NCBI GenBank assembly: GCA_003116995.1
Contig: BDSL01000027.1
Span: 434,001-498,000 of the forward strand
Direction of reading: 5' to 3'
DNA from: Yamagishiella unicocca
Taxonomy: Eukaryota > Chlorophyta > Chlorophyceae > Chlamydomonadales > Volvocaceae
Length of the DNA: 64,000 nt
Part shown: piece after piece, positions 1 to 12,100 of the stretch
How the letters are laid out: each line of letters opens with the position of its first letter
Numbering within the stretch: position 1 is the first letter of the stretch
Translations under genes and position numbers: made by a program
The notes under the pieces: model-generated
Told to the model about the DNA's origin: nothing
What the model saw: only the letters and a program-made list of their open reading frames with translations
Database searches by the model: none

Positions 1-2513
1 GACATTTGTTTGATTGATAAGCACTCAAACGGCCTTATAACCGTGCATGCAGTGTGTATGTATAACCTTTTCACGTGCTGCGACAATCCTTCTGCGATGC
101 GTTGAAGCTGTTTTGCCTTTGCTGGTGTAACAATGGAAGGATAACGGTACCACTCGGGCCCAACAGCACCATCGCTTATTACCCACTCACCGATTGTGCT
201 GATTAATACCGGAACCAGCACACTCTCGGCATGTCCACCATAATCGTTTGCCTCCGCTTGCAGTAGGTCCGCTGTGCCATTAACGTGCTTGCGGGAAGCC
301 AGCATGCAACCGATAGGCCCTTTCTCCGCTATGCATTGTAAAGATAAAACGTCCCAACACAGCCACTGCGTGTTGAGCAACAGCACGGTGTAGTTGTTGC
401 GCTGCGGCTTGTCCAGCATATCAATATCCGCGCCGATCAGAGCCAGGTCTGTGCCCAAGCCGCGACCAGCCCAGCACCGCCCCATCCAGGGCTTTGAGCT
501 ATCATTGTAGCAACCAGGCTGCGGAATGCTTACATTGACGATATGGTTGCCAGGAAACGCTTGTGGTCTAGCCACACCACGGATGTTTTCTTGTATAATG
601 GCTGGCGGGAAGCATGTGGCTGCGGCGGAGAGGATGCCATGATGCCATGTTAGTAAGGCCCCACCAATGATGAGATGACAGGGATCGCGGTGAAGGGGAA
701 CGAGATCGCTGCAGCATCATACATGTATGGGTGCGCTTGGGTCTATTAAGCAAGAATGAAGCAACAGCTAGATAGCGAACAAGATGGCCTGTGGCGCAAG
801 GCCCGACATCAAGCCAACGCTACGCGCATCAAGGCGGCACCGAACATATCAACAGCTTGGAACGGAAAGCCTGTACTCACCAATTGTGATCGCCGCGTCC
901 ACCGCCTGCAGCATGCCACCGTAGTCTGAGGGGCAAGGAACCATGATGTCGAAGCCTGCCGACCGAAGAATATTGTCGGTCTGCAGGCGGACTCGGTCCA
1001 GGACGACATGTGTAAAAATCAGGCTGATGTTGGGGCCCAGTAGTAACTGCAGGGAGGGCAAATGGGCGTTGTTAGTTGGGGGCAGCGTTCGCGCGCAGGT
1101 CGAGGCCACGTCGAGGCCACGCATGGGCATTGCAGTCCGCCCAGCGATGGCATTGGACGAGCTGGGGCGAGCTGCCGTACACGGTTAGGTTCCTGAAAGA
1201 CGTCCCGGCCCGCACGCTGCTCTATCTCGGGCCAATCGTCCAGCAGGCGAAAGGGAGTGTGCGATGGGGAGATGACCTGCCTGCAAGACTGCTCCCAGCG
1301 GCTGAGAGGCGGCAACCAAGGAATGCACGCCGAGCAGGTCGCGGGGATAGTTGCTACAGGCACTTGAGCGGGCACTAGGGCAGCAGCAACAACGGGGAAG
1401 AGCGCTCAAGGGAGGCTATGCCGAGCGGGTCTCCATAGGAAATTGATGAACCTGGCGTATGTACGTGTAAGGGTAGACGCGCATGCGCAAGTAAGGCTTC
1501 AGCGTGCCCTTCACGAGACGGCCGAACAGCAACTGTATCACACCCACCGAAAAAGTGTGATATTGTGCGTGTGTGTGATGCAGTGTACACATGGTAAACA
1601 GCGGCGTTATGCGTGTTTCGCTTGTCTGTGCCTCCGACCGTCCACCCGTCCACACACGCCGCTCGCCGAGCTCGCACACAGCGGTAGATGCTGTGGAGGA
1701 GCAACGCACACCCCTAGAACGAATGCTTCGACGAATGCGCAAACCGCCGAAAAAACAAAGCGACGACTACGTGTACTATGTGGTTCAGTTAAAGGCCTCC
1801 TGGGAGCAGTGCGTAGTGCAAAGCACATCGGTGTCAAAGTTGTTACACTCGCTTCCTTTCTCTCAATAGTTGTAAGGTAGCCAGGCGAAGTTCTATGGCC
1901 CCATGTAAATGGTCCTGATTGGCCTACATACGCAATACGGTGGCCTCCACAGGCGCAGTCGTTTTTCGTCCGAGTTACAGGAATTAGCCCGTGCCCTTGT
2001 TTTTTTAACCAAACAGCGCCTAACATACGCTTCATCCTTCCCTACTGCGGCCGTGTGTATGCCAAGTGCCATGGGGACACCAGGGTCGCCATTCTGCACC
2101 CTCGCCTTCGTATTACTTCTAGTATAGTATGTTATGGAGGCACCCACCTTTCGTCGTGAGTGTAGGCGTAATACGGGCCAGAACGTCATGCTTGCAGCCC
2201 CAGTGACCGTCACATTCCGTTCCAGCACCACAGGCGTGTAGTACTTCAGCCAGTCATCGTCCTTAACTAGCAAATCTGGCACATCAATCCTAATCAATGT
2301 TGTACGTGTATCTGCCAATGCCGAGGCCAGCTCGGCACCGCTGCGCACTGTAACGCTGAGGACATCTGCTTCAAGCAGAATACTTGATTGTCTCTGCTGC
2401 TGTGCTATCGCTAGAATCCACGGTGAAAGGAGTACAGCGCATACAAGAAGCTGCATTGGCATAGCGCGTCTAGTTATATCCCGTCGTCTAGCACTGCGGT
2501 GGTGCGTATCCAT
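1..2513 (-). CDS. Receptor-like kinase, tandem copy A (5' part, runs off left edge)
   Basis: Three exons are visible on the minus strand: 2513-2148, 1046-881 and 619-191. They carry the secretory leader and ectodomain only; the membrane span and kinase exons lie beyond base 1. The start is set at 2513 (MDTHHRS) because it lines up with METHHRN of copy B at 13662; an in-frame Met at 2540 is possible. Exon 1 has a basic n-region followed by a hydrophobic leader (MQLLVCAVLLSPWILAIA). The exons end in phase 0, phase 1 and phase 1, exactly as in copy B, and exons 2 and 3 have the same lengths as in B (166 and 429 nt). The ectodomain has paired Cys (GCYND, GRCWAG, PIGCML) and NxS/T sites, and I do not recognise its fold. 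The promoter region stays similar to that of copy B up to about 2765. Confidence 0.75.
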
Positions 2514-2789
2514 TATTATAATTCCTATTGTGAAAGTCATCTGTGCCTTTGGGGGCTTTCCTGTGCCCTTCGGGGCGTCTTCTGGGGCATTGTGCCCTTC
2601 GGTACGGTTCCTGGTTTTAGCCCGGCTCTCGCTTTCAGCGGGTTGAAGGCGACTACCAAAATAATTATGGTGTTCAACAACCTGCCCCCCTCAGTGAGGT
2701 TATTGTTTTCTCATCGTACAGTACGTACGTACCGGTACCGTGACGATGTCGCAATTGCAGGAGTGCGAACTACTCGTCCAACTGTACAA

Positions 2790-3990
2790 GACTGAATTAG
2801 TAAGGCGCGAATCCGCGCGGCAGAGCTGAGTTCCGACTGGATCGTCCCAAGCCTGTAACCTCCCCGCCCGCACCTTCTGGTCCACCACACCACACCGCCA
2901 TGTGCGGCCCCGGCCCCGCCCATCCACAAGTCTCTCTCTCCCCGGTATCCTCGCATAATCTGTGGGCTCCCGACCCCGGCCGATAATTTCCTGGCGGGTA
3001 TCCTCGCCCCCCGTTGGCGCTAATCCGACAAGACCACATATGTATAGGCCATCATCCGGAACTGCGGCACCCGCGGCAAAAGGGTGTCCGCCGCCGGTCC
3101 GGGAACCAGCAAGTCCCAGCAGTGCGGCAGCTGCCTGCCAATCCTCTCGAATAGGCGGTCGCGCGAGGGCCGCCTGCCACCATCGTGGCCACCTTAGCAG
3201 GATCAAAATGCAGTCCGGGCGCTCATCCGCAACCTTCCGGACCACCGCCCCCACTAACGCGAACGGTGGGTAGATGTAGCGCAGCGGCCGAGGCTGACCC
3301 GGCAGCAGCGCCCAGCTCTGCGCCAGGCCATCCACGCCCAAGCACCCCGGGTTAAAGCCAGCTCCGAGAGTAAGACCGCCCGGCCAGCACCGTGGTGGCG
3401 GCGTCCGCAAAACAATCCAACTGGGGCGCGCGTCTGGCCCTGGAGGCTGCCCAAACGCAAGACCTGCGCCAGCACCCGGCGGGTATTCAGGCGCCACTGC
3501 GACGGATCCCGCTGCTTGCTGAATGAGCCCATTTGCATGCTGCTGCTGCAGCTCCGTGCGCGGGTACGGTACCAGACCACGCACGGTTAGTTATCTCCGT
3601 GTCCGTCAAGGCGCACTGTCGATAGATGTTGGCGACCAGCTGCAGGCAGGGGCCTCGGCCCTTCATGCCCAGCAAGCACAGCAGAGCCGCCATGCTGTCC
3701 GTCTGATAGTGCGCCCGCCGGTTCTGGGCGAGCGAGACGAGAATGGCATTGATGAGCTAGCCACTGCACCGAAAGCAGGATGGCCTGCAGCTCCCGCTCC
3801 GTGCTGCTGTACGTTCCCGCCTTCATCCTGGTCTGCTCCGTCGGGGCGAACGGAACTAACACCTCCTTGCCGACCTCTCCCTGGGGGAGGAAAACGGAGT
3901 AAGAGGGGCTCACCCCTGTTCCTGTTCGTGCTTTCCTGGCTGACCCGTGCGTATTGGCCGACTGGATAAACGTGCGCTGCTGTCGTTAGC
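2790..3990 (-). mobile_element. Degraded DIRS/Ty3-like retrotransposon fragment (RNase H region)
   Basis: Minus-strand frames carry pieces of a retroelement polyprotein joined only through frameshifts. Around 3800-3745 there is an RNase H-like stretch (SSTERELQAILLSVQWLA), followed near 3690-3620 by MAALLCLLGMKGRG. A region like those downstream of RNase H in DIRS-type elements then runs to about 3150, with GFNPGCLGVDGLAQSW and an LLRWPRWWQAAL block. This order resembles the RT-RNase H tail of tyrosine-recombinase retrotransposons. No reverse transcriptase core is present. The left edge coincides with the point where similarity between kinase copies A and B stops (about 2765), so this is probably an insertion remnant. 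The class rests on motif recognition by eye; a Ty3 origin is possible. Confidence 0.55.
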
Positions 3991-6141
3991 TCAGGCTACA
4001 ACTGACCAGGTCGTAGACATGCTAGCAGGTGAACGCCGCAAGTCGCTACCTCTTCCGGGTTCTGCACCGGGTATTCTGACTCCCGACCGAAGCGCGGCCC
4101 ACAGCTGCACTGTTACTTGCGGAGCAACAGATGCTCGCCACTGTCGTTACACGTCTGTAACTGGGCACCTCGAGCGAGAGGATACATTGAGCACGGCCGG
4201 GAATACCAGAAGTGGCATCCCGCCGTGCTAAGGCGGTGTAGGCTATGTGGGCCCGATGTACGCAACCTATCCCTTCGGCTCCCATCGTGAGCCAGCTACT
4301 GTCCAACGCCGAAAACTACCAGACGATATAAGACGACGCCCGTTACTCAGTGTCAACGAACCGTACCTAACAACGCACTCGCAAGATATTTCACGCTAAC
4401 CGTCGCGCTAACATTCACGTTTCTGGAGCGGCGCCGAACAAAACCATGACTAATGCCCGCGAATCGACCACGCCGGTGCTGGGGCATGACAGACGCCCAT
4501 AGCGATATGGGAAGCACCAATGGTAATTAATACTATCGACCAGTTGATGTCAACAACACCAGCAGCATCTAGGAAAAGGCAGATCGGCAACACGCCCGAT
4601 TGGCTGAGCCGCGCCGCAACCGTCGCCTGCAATACGGAAACCACTTCAGTATGCAAGCAACTCCAGATAGCTTTGCAAGACTTGCGTAGGCTGCGTACTG
4701 GCACCGGCTGCGGCATGCGGTAGAGACACCAGGGCCGACAAGCAAAGCTGTGTCCGCCAAAGCTACCAGCCAGAATGTATCAGTTAGTTACTACTACGTC
4801 TCCTCATAAAACACCGCGCGAGCCAAAATCGTCATCGCCGGTCGTCTTCTCCGAATAGAAAGGACGGGGTGCATTCAGCAGGGCCGTGCCATTGCTCCTG
4901 AATGTCCCCCACGTACGAAACGATAAGGTCTGCCCTGTGCAGCCTACCTCCAATGCTGATCTCCGAGCAGGTTCTTCTATCGCAGCCTTATGCATCAGCT
5001 CAACAACGCGGCGAACCAGCTACCGCACAGCTGTACGCACCATTTGAGCATATGACATCAACGACTCTTATCATTTGCAATTCCATGCGACCAATCCAAG
5101 ATGTGACATGTTGAGTCCCCGTTGAACGCCGGGCGTTTAATCAAAGCCATTTCCTCGCAACTCCTGCCCCGGAGGAAAATATGAATGTCAAGCACCACAC
5201 ACATTAACCTCAAGGCGCCGGATCGCGCTCAAAATATGAATCACCAACGACGTGCACCGTTCGAGGCAGGTCCGGGAGCGAGCGGTTGTAATGAGCCAGA
5301 CGGATGGAAGTAAGGGGGCAACGGACTGCACGCGGCGCTTGGCGCGCTTGTCGCGAGGGGATAAACGCATGAACATGTATGGGTGCACATGTATATAAGT
5401 CAATACACCTCCCCGATGTGCGCTCACTAAGGAACGAGCCAACAACGCAAACTGGCCGTCCAGGCCCGGGAGGTAATCGGTTTGGTTACTACAGGCCTTT
5501 CTCACCTCTCGCAGCGAGCGTCAAAGACCTTGTATGAATGAATCAAGATGGTGCCTGCCTATGCAACGACCGAAAGCACATGCTGTTTTAATGGTGCAGC
5601 AACCACACTACACATGAAGCATTTCGCCACTGAGCGCTCACGAGAAACAAGCTAGGCGAATGAAGTTGTCGAGACACGGGGAGGTGCTGAAAAGCATGGC
5701 CACCCAAGCAACGCCCGAGGTTCACAACCCTCTGAGCCCACGCACTGTACATCCCTCAAAGCCCTGGGTCCTTGCACAAACAGCAGACTAACCACCCTAC
5801 CGGGTTTAGTACCTAGATTGGCGGATGGCGCAGGTGCCCGTGAACAGGCACCCATTGGTTTCGCGCCAGTCCCTTTAGGGCCCAACGGCGGAGGGCAATT
5901 ACCTAAACCCAAGCTCGCCTTAATATTTGCTCTCGATCCCCATGCCCATGCCCATGCTGCGGACCGCAACGCTCTCCACCTCTGTATTTATCTCCTGCAG
6001 GGGCAGAATACAGAACGGCAAGTCGCACAGATTAAACCTTAAGCCGCGATGAGGTACGTAGCATTCGGCGCCGCAGCATATGGTAACAAACGTGCAGGCG
6101 ACCCCTTGCTTGGACAAGGACCCAGTGCTTGCTGCCCTTGT
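3991..6141. other. Intergenic stretch without recognisable gene
   Basis: Only short ORFs occur here and none shows a family motif or a splice-supported exon chain. Small features include a CCCATG triplication near 5940 and a short GGTGCC/GGCACC hairpin near 5841-5860. The stretch should hold the 3' untranslated end of kinase copy B (its stop is at 6142) and the upstream region of copy A together with the retroelement remnant. Confidence 0.5.
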
Positions 6142-9100
6142 TCAGTATGCTGTCCTGTACGCGAGTAGCCTAATAAAGGCTCGAAATGTATGTACTCGTA
6201 TAATGCAGGTGGTGGCCCCTAGGCCCACCGCAAGGGGTGTCCCAGTATGGGCTGGGTCGGTGCAGCTCATGGCGAGTGCGGCAACAAGGTTTCGGAGCAG
6301 CCATGAGCGAGCCCGCTCTTCTGCTATCTGCACCACGAGGTCTTTATTTCCCAGCGGACCCCTACATACCTGCACCAGGAGCATCAGCTTCTTCACCAAC
6401 TCCGCCGCCGCAGGGCGCCGCCTCGGGTCAGCATCCCAGCACCGCTCCACAATCTGTTGCAGCTTGGGCACCCAGCGAGGAGCCTCGTCGAACCGCGCTT
6501 CCGGCAGCATTTGCAGGCGCTCCCCTTTGACGACGACGCGTACTGCAATCTGGACCATGTCCAGCTTTGCCCACGGCTGCGAGCCAGCCAGCATCTCCCA
6601 CAGCAAAACTCCAAACGAGAATATATCCTGGCATGGCAGTTGGCAGAGGAGGCGTGTCCTCAGCACGCTTTACCGTTTGATACCTGAACGAGCCCTCGAT
6701 CGTCCCTCAGGCGACATTGAGAGGATGATGCAGATCGATAGCACCAATCTATGCAATGTTGTCGTCACTGGGAAAGCAATGCCACGAGATAGAGCGCAAC
6801 ACTGATACCCATCGCTGCCTTAAAAGCTGCCCACCGATTTATGGGATATCGACATCTTGAAGTTCTGCAAGTCGAAGCACTCCTGACCAGTGCAACGACG
6901 TCGGTGCCAGGGCGTGGCGTTGAACCGTGGGACAGGTCCGAAGGGAGGGATTCAGTGTTTGAGCCACGATGAGGATCATCGCCAGGAAACAAAGTAGGAC
7001 GTCAAAGGCTCGTAAGAGGTATGGAGCATGTTGTACTACCTAGGGAATCACGGCAGGTCCCTCCCGTCCCACGCCAAGCCTCATACCAACCGTGAAGACA
7101 ACTTGCCGTTGGCAAGAATGTGAAGCATATACCAAGCCAAATGATCTAACCAAGACCATCGATATACATCTGGGAAGTAACTAGAGGCCGTAAATTGGGC
7201 TCACCGGGGCCATGTAAGCGGGCTGCGATGATGATGGTATCCATACATCCGACCAGCAGTCCGTCAAATTTATTCAGGCCATGCATCCGCAAGGGGTCGC
7301 GCACAGCAGCACGAGAGGGTGGGTACAAGACGCGTTAAGAAACGATGAGCCGTTCACGTAAGCCAAAAATAAGAAATAAAGGGAAGCAAACGAGGAAAAG
7401 TGCTACGTATGGACGCAAACATCAGCGAATTAACCGTCGGCACGAAGCAGTCTGCTTTGCATCGTACAAGCGCGACAGACAGAGGACGAGCAGCCCGTTT
7501 TCCTAGATACTGCATTGCCTTCCGCAAGTCTGCTGGTCTGCTGCGCATGCCTATGCGAATCACGCACCGTCCCGACTTCTGGGTTAGCGGTGACGAGGAT
7601 TGTGTTGCGGAGGCGGGACAAGCCGAAGTCCTGCATGCATAAGGGAAGGCGCGTCGTTGATCCAACACACGCATCAAGGGCACGTGGCGTCCGGACCTTG
7701 GGTGGGAAACGACGCACGAACAACAAGTATGCATGAAGGGGCCTAGTCGTTGCGCACTGGATGGGCAGCAGAGAATGGGCCGCAGCTCCCATTGCTTACG
7801 CGAAAAGCAACTAGGCATTCGCTCGTCGTTAAGCGCCGACTGGACGAGTGACCTCCAGCAGATGCCGAGGTTTTCCGCTTGTTGGTTGCTGTAAACCGCC
7901 AACGGTTCCGGTACCCAGGGCTCACTGCAATAATTGTCATGCAATGAGGGCGGCAGGAAAGACGGGGCACATGGCATGTGCGACCCCAACACTATGCTAC
8001 TAGAGCATTGCCCGCAAAAAATAGGTAGCACTTCGATGACGAGGAGGGGAGGGGTACGAACCGTGATTTTGACGGCCGTACGCTCGCCCCATGGGTCGTT
8101 GATTAGGACGTTGGCAGGTTTTAGATCTCGATGAATGACAGTCGGGTGCAGATACTCCAGACCCTTCGCAATCTCAATGGCGATGTGCAGCACCTGTTAA
8201 CGGCATTGCACACGTACGGCGCCAAGGTTGAGGGATAGCAGGGGTCCAAAGGAACGCCCGCCGATATGTCGGCGACAAACATAATGCATGCATGATGTAT
8301 TGGAGCCAAGCGCAATGTTTAAAATCTGCGATGGGAAGGCCCCTTCCCTCTACTAGCCTTGCGAATGATCTGTAATGACCTGGCGGAAATAGCCGGGGAG
8401 ATGAAGACGTATCAATGAAACGCGGCGGCTATCGGACAGCCCACCGAATTTCGCCTATCTATCTAGCAGCAAAACAGCGCACGGAAGCCGAAGGTGCAAC
8501 TCAGAGCATGCACCCTCAGCTGCTGTGACAGTACGTCCAGTGGTTTTCGCTCACCAGTCTCAGTGGCAGCAGCGCTTGCTCCCCGTATATCATTTTATCA
8601 AGAGACGTCTCCATTAGCTCCATCACCAGGCCCAGCCGAGGGGGGCGCACGCACGCCGCGATCAGACGCACGATGTTGGGGTGCTGACAGCGCCCCAGCA
8701 CCTCCACCTCCTGTTGGCGTACGGGCCGGAACACGCAAGCTGTTGTGTTGAGCACTGTACACGATGGTATGATATGTACGCATCCGAAAGGCGCATCTGT
8801 TGGGGGCGACAAAGCGACTAAGCGGTCATTTCAGTCCCTGCAGATGGTATTGCCGTGGACGTGTACAAGCGTTCTGTGAAGGCGCAGGAGTTTGTTCCAG
8901 TACAGGATCTGGGCAGGGCCGAAACCAGCAGCGCAGCCGCTGCGAAATTCAGGTAGAGATTTCGGAGCCCGCATACCTGCATTAGCGCTTGAAGCAAGGC
9001 GTCTCGGTTCCCAGCAGCCGCCAGGTCGTGCTCGTCCAGCAGATGCTTGACAGCTACTCGCTGTCCGCGATACATCCCCTCGACAACCCTGCCAAAGGCA

Positions 9101-12100
9101 CCCTTGCCGCACACCGCTGGCAGCATCTTCACGATGTCGTCATCGCCAGGATTCGGCACCAGCACGCGAGCGCTTTCTTCATCGCCGCCATCCATCTCAT
9201 TCGTGCAGCTGACGCCACCGCCGAAGAGAGGATTCACAACCGAGGCTGACACCATGGTGGCAGCTCGCCCGTCCATCACCTCAATACGCAAGTTTACGCT
9301 TGGGTGATACGGAGTTTCGGGAGTGACAACCGACATCAACGCGACCTCTCCAGTGCCCATCAGTACTGCAAGAAGGAAGGCGCATCGATCGACGAAGAAA
9401 TAAAGCGCATATCGGTTAGCGAGATGCACTGCGTGGGAACACCTCAGATAGACTAGCGAAGGCCACCGCAGCGCAATGGGTTTCAGGGTTTTAGGGTTTA
9501 TGCATGGTTTGGGTCCATGCGCGCCAAAAAACAGACGGCTTGGAAATTAGTCGACGGATACCTGTGCTGACATCCCGTTCAGTTCCCTCGCCTAGCCATA
9601 AGGATCGGCAGCGGGTTCTGCCAGACGAGGCGCGACCTGGTCGGCGGCAAATGCGCGCGCATGAGAACTCTGCACCTTTTGTGCCCGTTTGGGGTTCCAT
9701 GTCCAGGTGCAGCCCATTCATCGGCGAACTGGAGGAGCCGCCCCGATCGCCGATAACATCGGCTTCCATGCTCTTGCACCCATCCTCAACCTGTGAACCG
9801 TAGCTGCAGAGACAAAACGCCCACGCGATACGGTATACGTAGTCAGACAGCGCAACGAAGCCGGGTAGGCTTTCAAAAAGCCTTGCTTGGCGCTACATCT
9901 AGGAACTTGCTGGCAACGGCGAGTATATATGCAGAACGTAGATAGCAAACGAGGCGGCAGGCTGAAGGCAGCAGGTGCCATATATTGGGCGCAATGTATG
10001 TATGGGATGGTTCCCATTATTTAACATGCACGTAGGCATTTAATACACGGGTGAGCTTAATCATGTATGGGTGCCGAGCAGTGCTTGTGCTGATCTGTTT
10101 TCCCCCAGCGAGCTTACTTGCTGCCCTGTTCCCATAAAGCCCGCGAGTAAGTACCTCTTCACTGCTGGAAGCTCGGGCCCTTGCATACATAACCTTCGTC
10201 TGCGCAAATACCACCAGCCAGCCACCACGGCGGCGACCAGGACGGCGGCGCCTGCGGGAAGTGTATGTGCGGCCATTCCATATATATCAGCGGTTGTCAT
10301 GGGAAACCAGGATTGCGGTAGCTTTCAGGCGCACGGCCAAGCTGGGCTGGCGTCACATGACGTTGATAAAGGTATAATTTAGGCGGGCAGACCAAGGGGG
10401 GAGGGAACTGCTATTACGCGTTACACAAGCACGCTTCCGACCCAGCACAGAATCTTCATCCGGAACCTCTCCGATCGAAACATTTGTCACCGCACAGCAG
10501 CGGAACTTGTGCGTGGGATACAATAATTGGATCATCAGCCTTAGTACCTGAGCTGACTTACTTGGTTGGGATACAATTGCGCCGATTTCTCTAACAGCCA
10601 AATCAAGCCTTTTAGCCCATTTCCCCTAGCTATGCCCCCGCCATTTGTTTGATCGCTCGATAAGCACTGAAACGGCCTTATAACCGTGCATGCAGTGCGT
10701 ATGTATGACCTTTTCACGTGCTGCGACAATCCTTCTGCGTTGTGTTCAAGCTGTTTAGCCTTTGCTGGCGCAACAATGAAAGGATAACGGTATGTACTAG
10801 TCGGGCCCACGCAACAGCACCATCGCTTACGTACGTACGCACTCACCGGTTGTGCTGATTAATACCGGAACCAGCACACTCTCGGCGTTTCCACCATAAT
10901 CCTTTGCGTCCGCTTGCAGCAGGTCTGCTGTGCCATTGACGTGCTTGCGGGAAGCCAGCATGCAGCCGATAGGCCCCTTCTCCGCTACGCATTGTGAAGA
11001 TAAGACCTCCCAACACAGCCATTGCATGTTGCGCATTAGAACAGTGTAGTTGTTGCGCTGCGGCTTACCCAACGCATCAATATCCGCGCCGTACAGAGCC
11101 ATGTCTATCATCAAGCCGCGACCAGCCCAGCACCGCCCCAGCCAAGGCTTTGAGCTATCATTGTAGCAGCCAGGCTGCGGGAGGTTTACATCGGCGATAT
11201 GGTTGCCAGGGAACGCTTGTGGTCTGGCCGTGCCGCGGATGTTTTCTTTTATAATATCTGGCGGGAAGCATGTAGCTGCGGCGGGGAGGACGCCATGATG
11301 CCACGCATGTCAGTAATAAGGACCCGCCAATGATGAGATGGATTGCGGTGCAAGGGGAACGAGCGAGATCGCTGCAGCACCACGTATATGTGTAGGGGTG
11401 CACTTTGGTACATCAAGCAAGGATGAAGCAACAGCTGGCGAACAATATGCGTGGCCTGTGGCGCAAGTAACGAAGGTCCGACATCACGCACGCCAACGCT
11501 ACACGCATCACGGCGCGCGGTACCGGCACCTGGGAACGGTAGCTAGGCCTGCTGCTGCACTCACCAATTGTGAGCGCCGCGTCCACCGCCTGCAGGATGC
11601 CACCGGAGTCTGAGGGGCAAGGAATAAGGATGTCGAAGCCCGCCGACCGAAGAATATTGTCGGCCTGTAAGCGGACTCGGTCCAGAACGACGTGTGTAAA
11701 ATTCAGGCTGATGCTGGGGCCCAGTAGTAACTGCAGGGAGGGCAAATGGGCGTTGTTAGTTGGGGGCAGCATCGCGCGCAGGTCGAGGCCACGTCGAGGC
11801 CACGCATGGGCATTGCAGTCCGCCCAGCGATGGCATTGGACGAGCTGGGGCGAGCTGCCGTACACGGTTAGGTTCCTGCTGACAGGCGCGCGGCCCGGCC
11901 CGCCCGCACAATGCACGCTGCTCTATGTCGGGCCAATCGTCCAGCACGCAGGCGAAAGGGAGTGTGCAATGGGGAAATGACATGCCTGCAAGACTGCTGC
12001 TCCCAACGGCTGAGAGGCGGCAACCAAGCAAGGAGTGCACGTACGTTGCACGTTGTAGGGATGGTTGCGAGGCACTTGAGGGGCTCTAGTACAGCAGCAG

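Noticed and set aside
2700..3584. 294-codon minus-strand ORF as an intact gene
   Set aside because: Similarity to retroelement RNase H and downstream regions jumps between frames, so the ORF is a chance-open piece of a decayed element.
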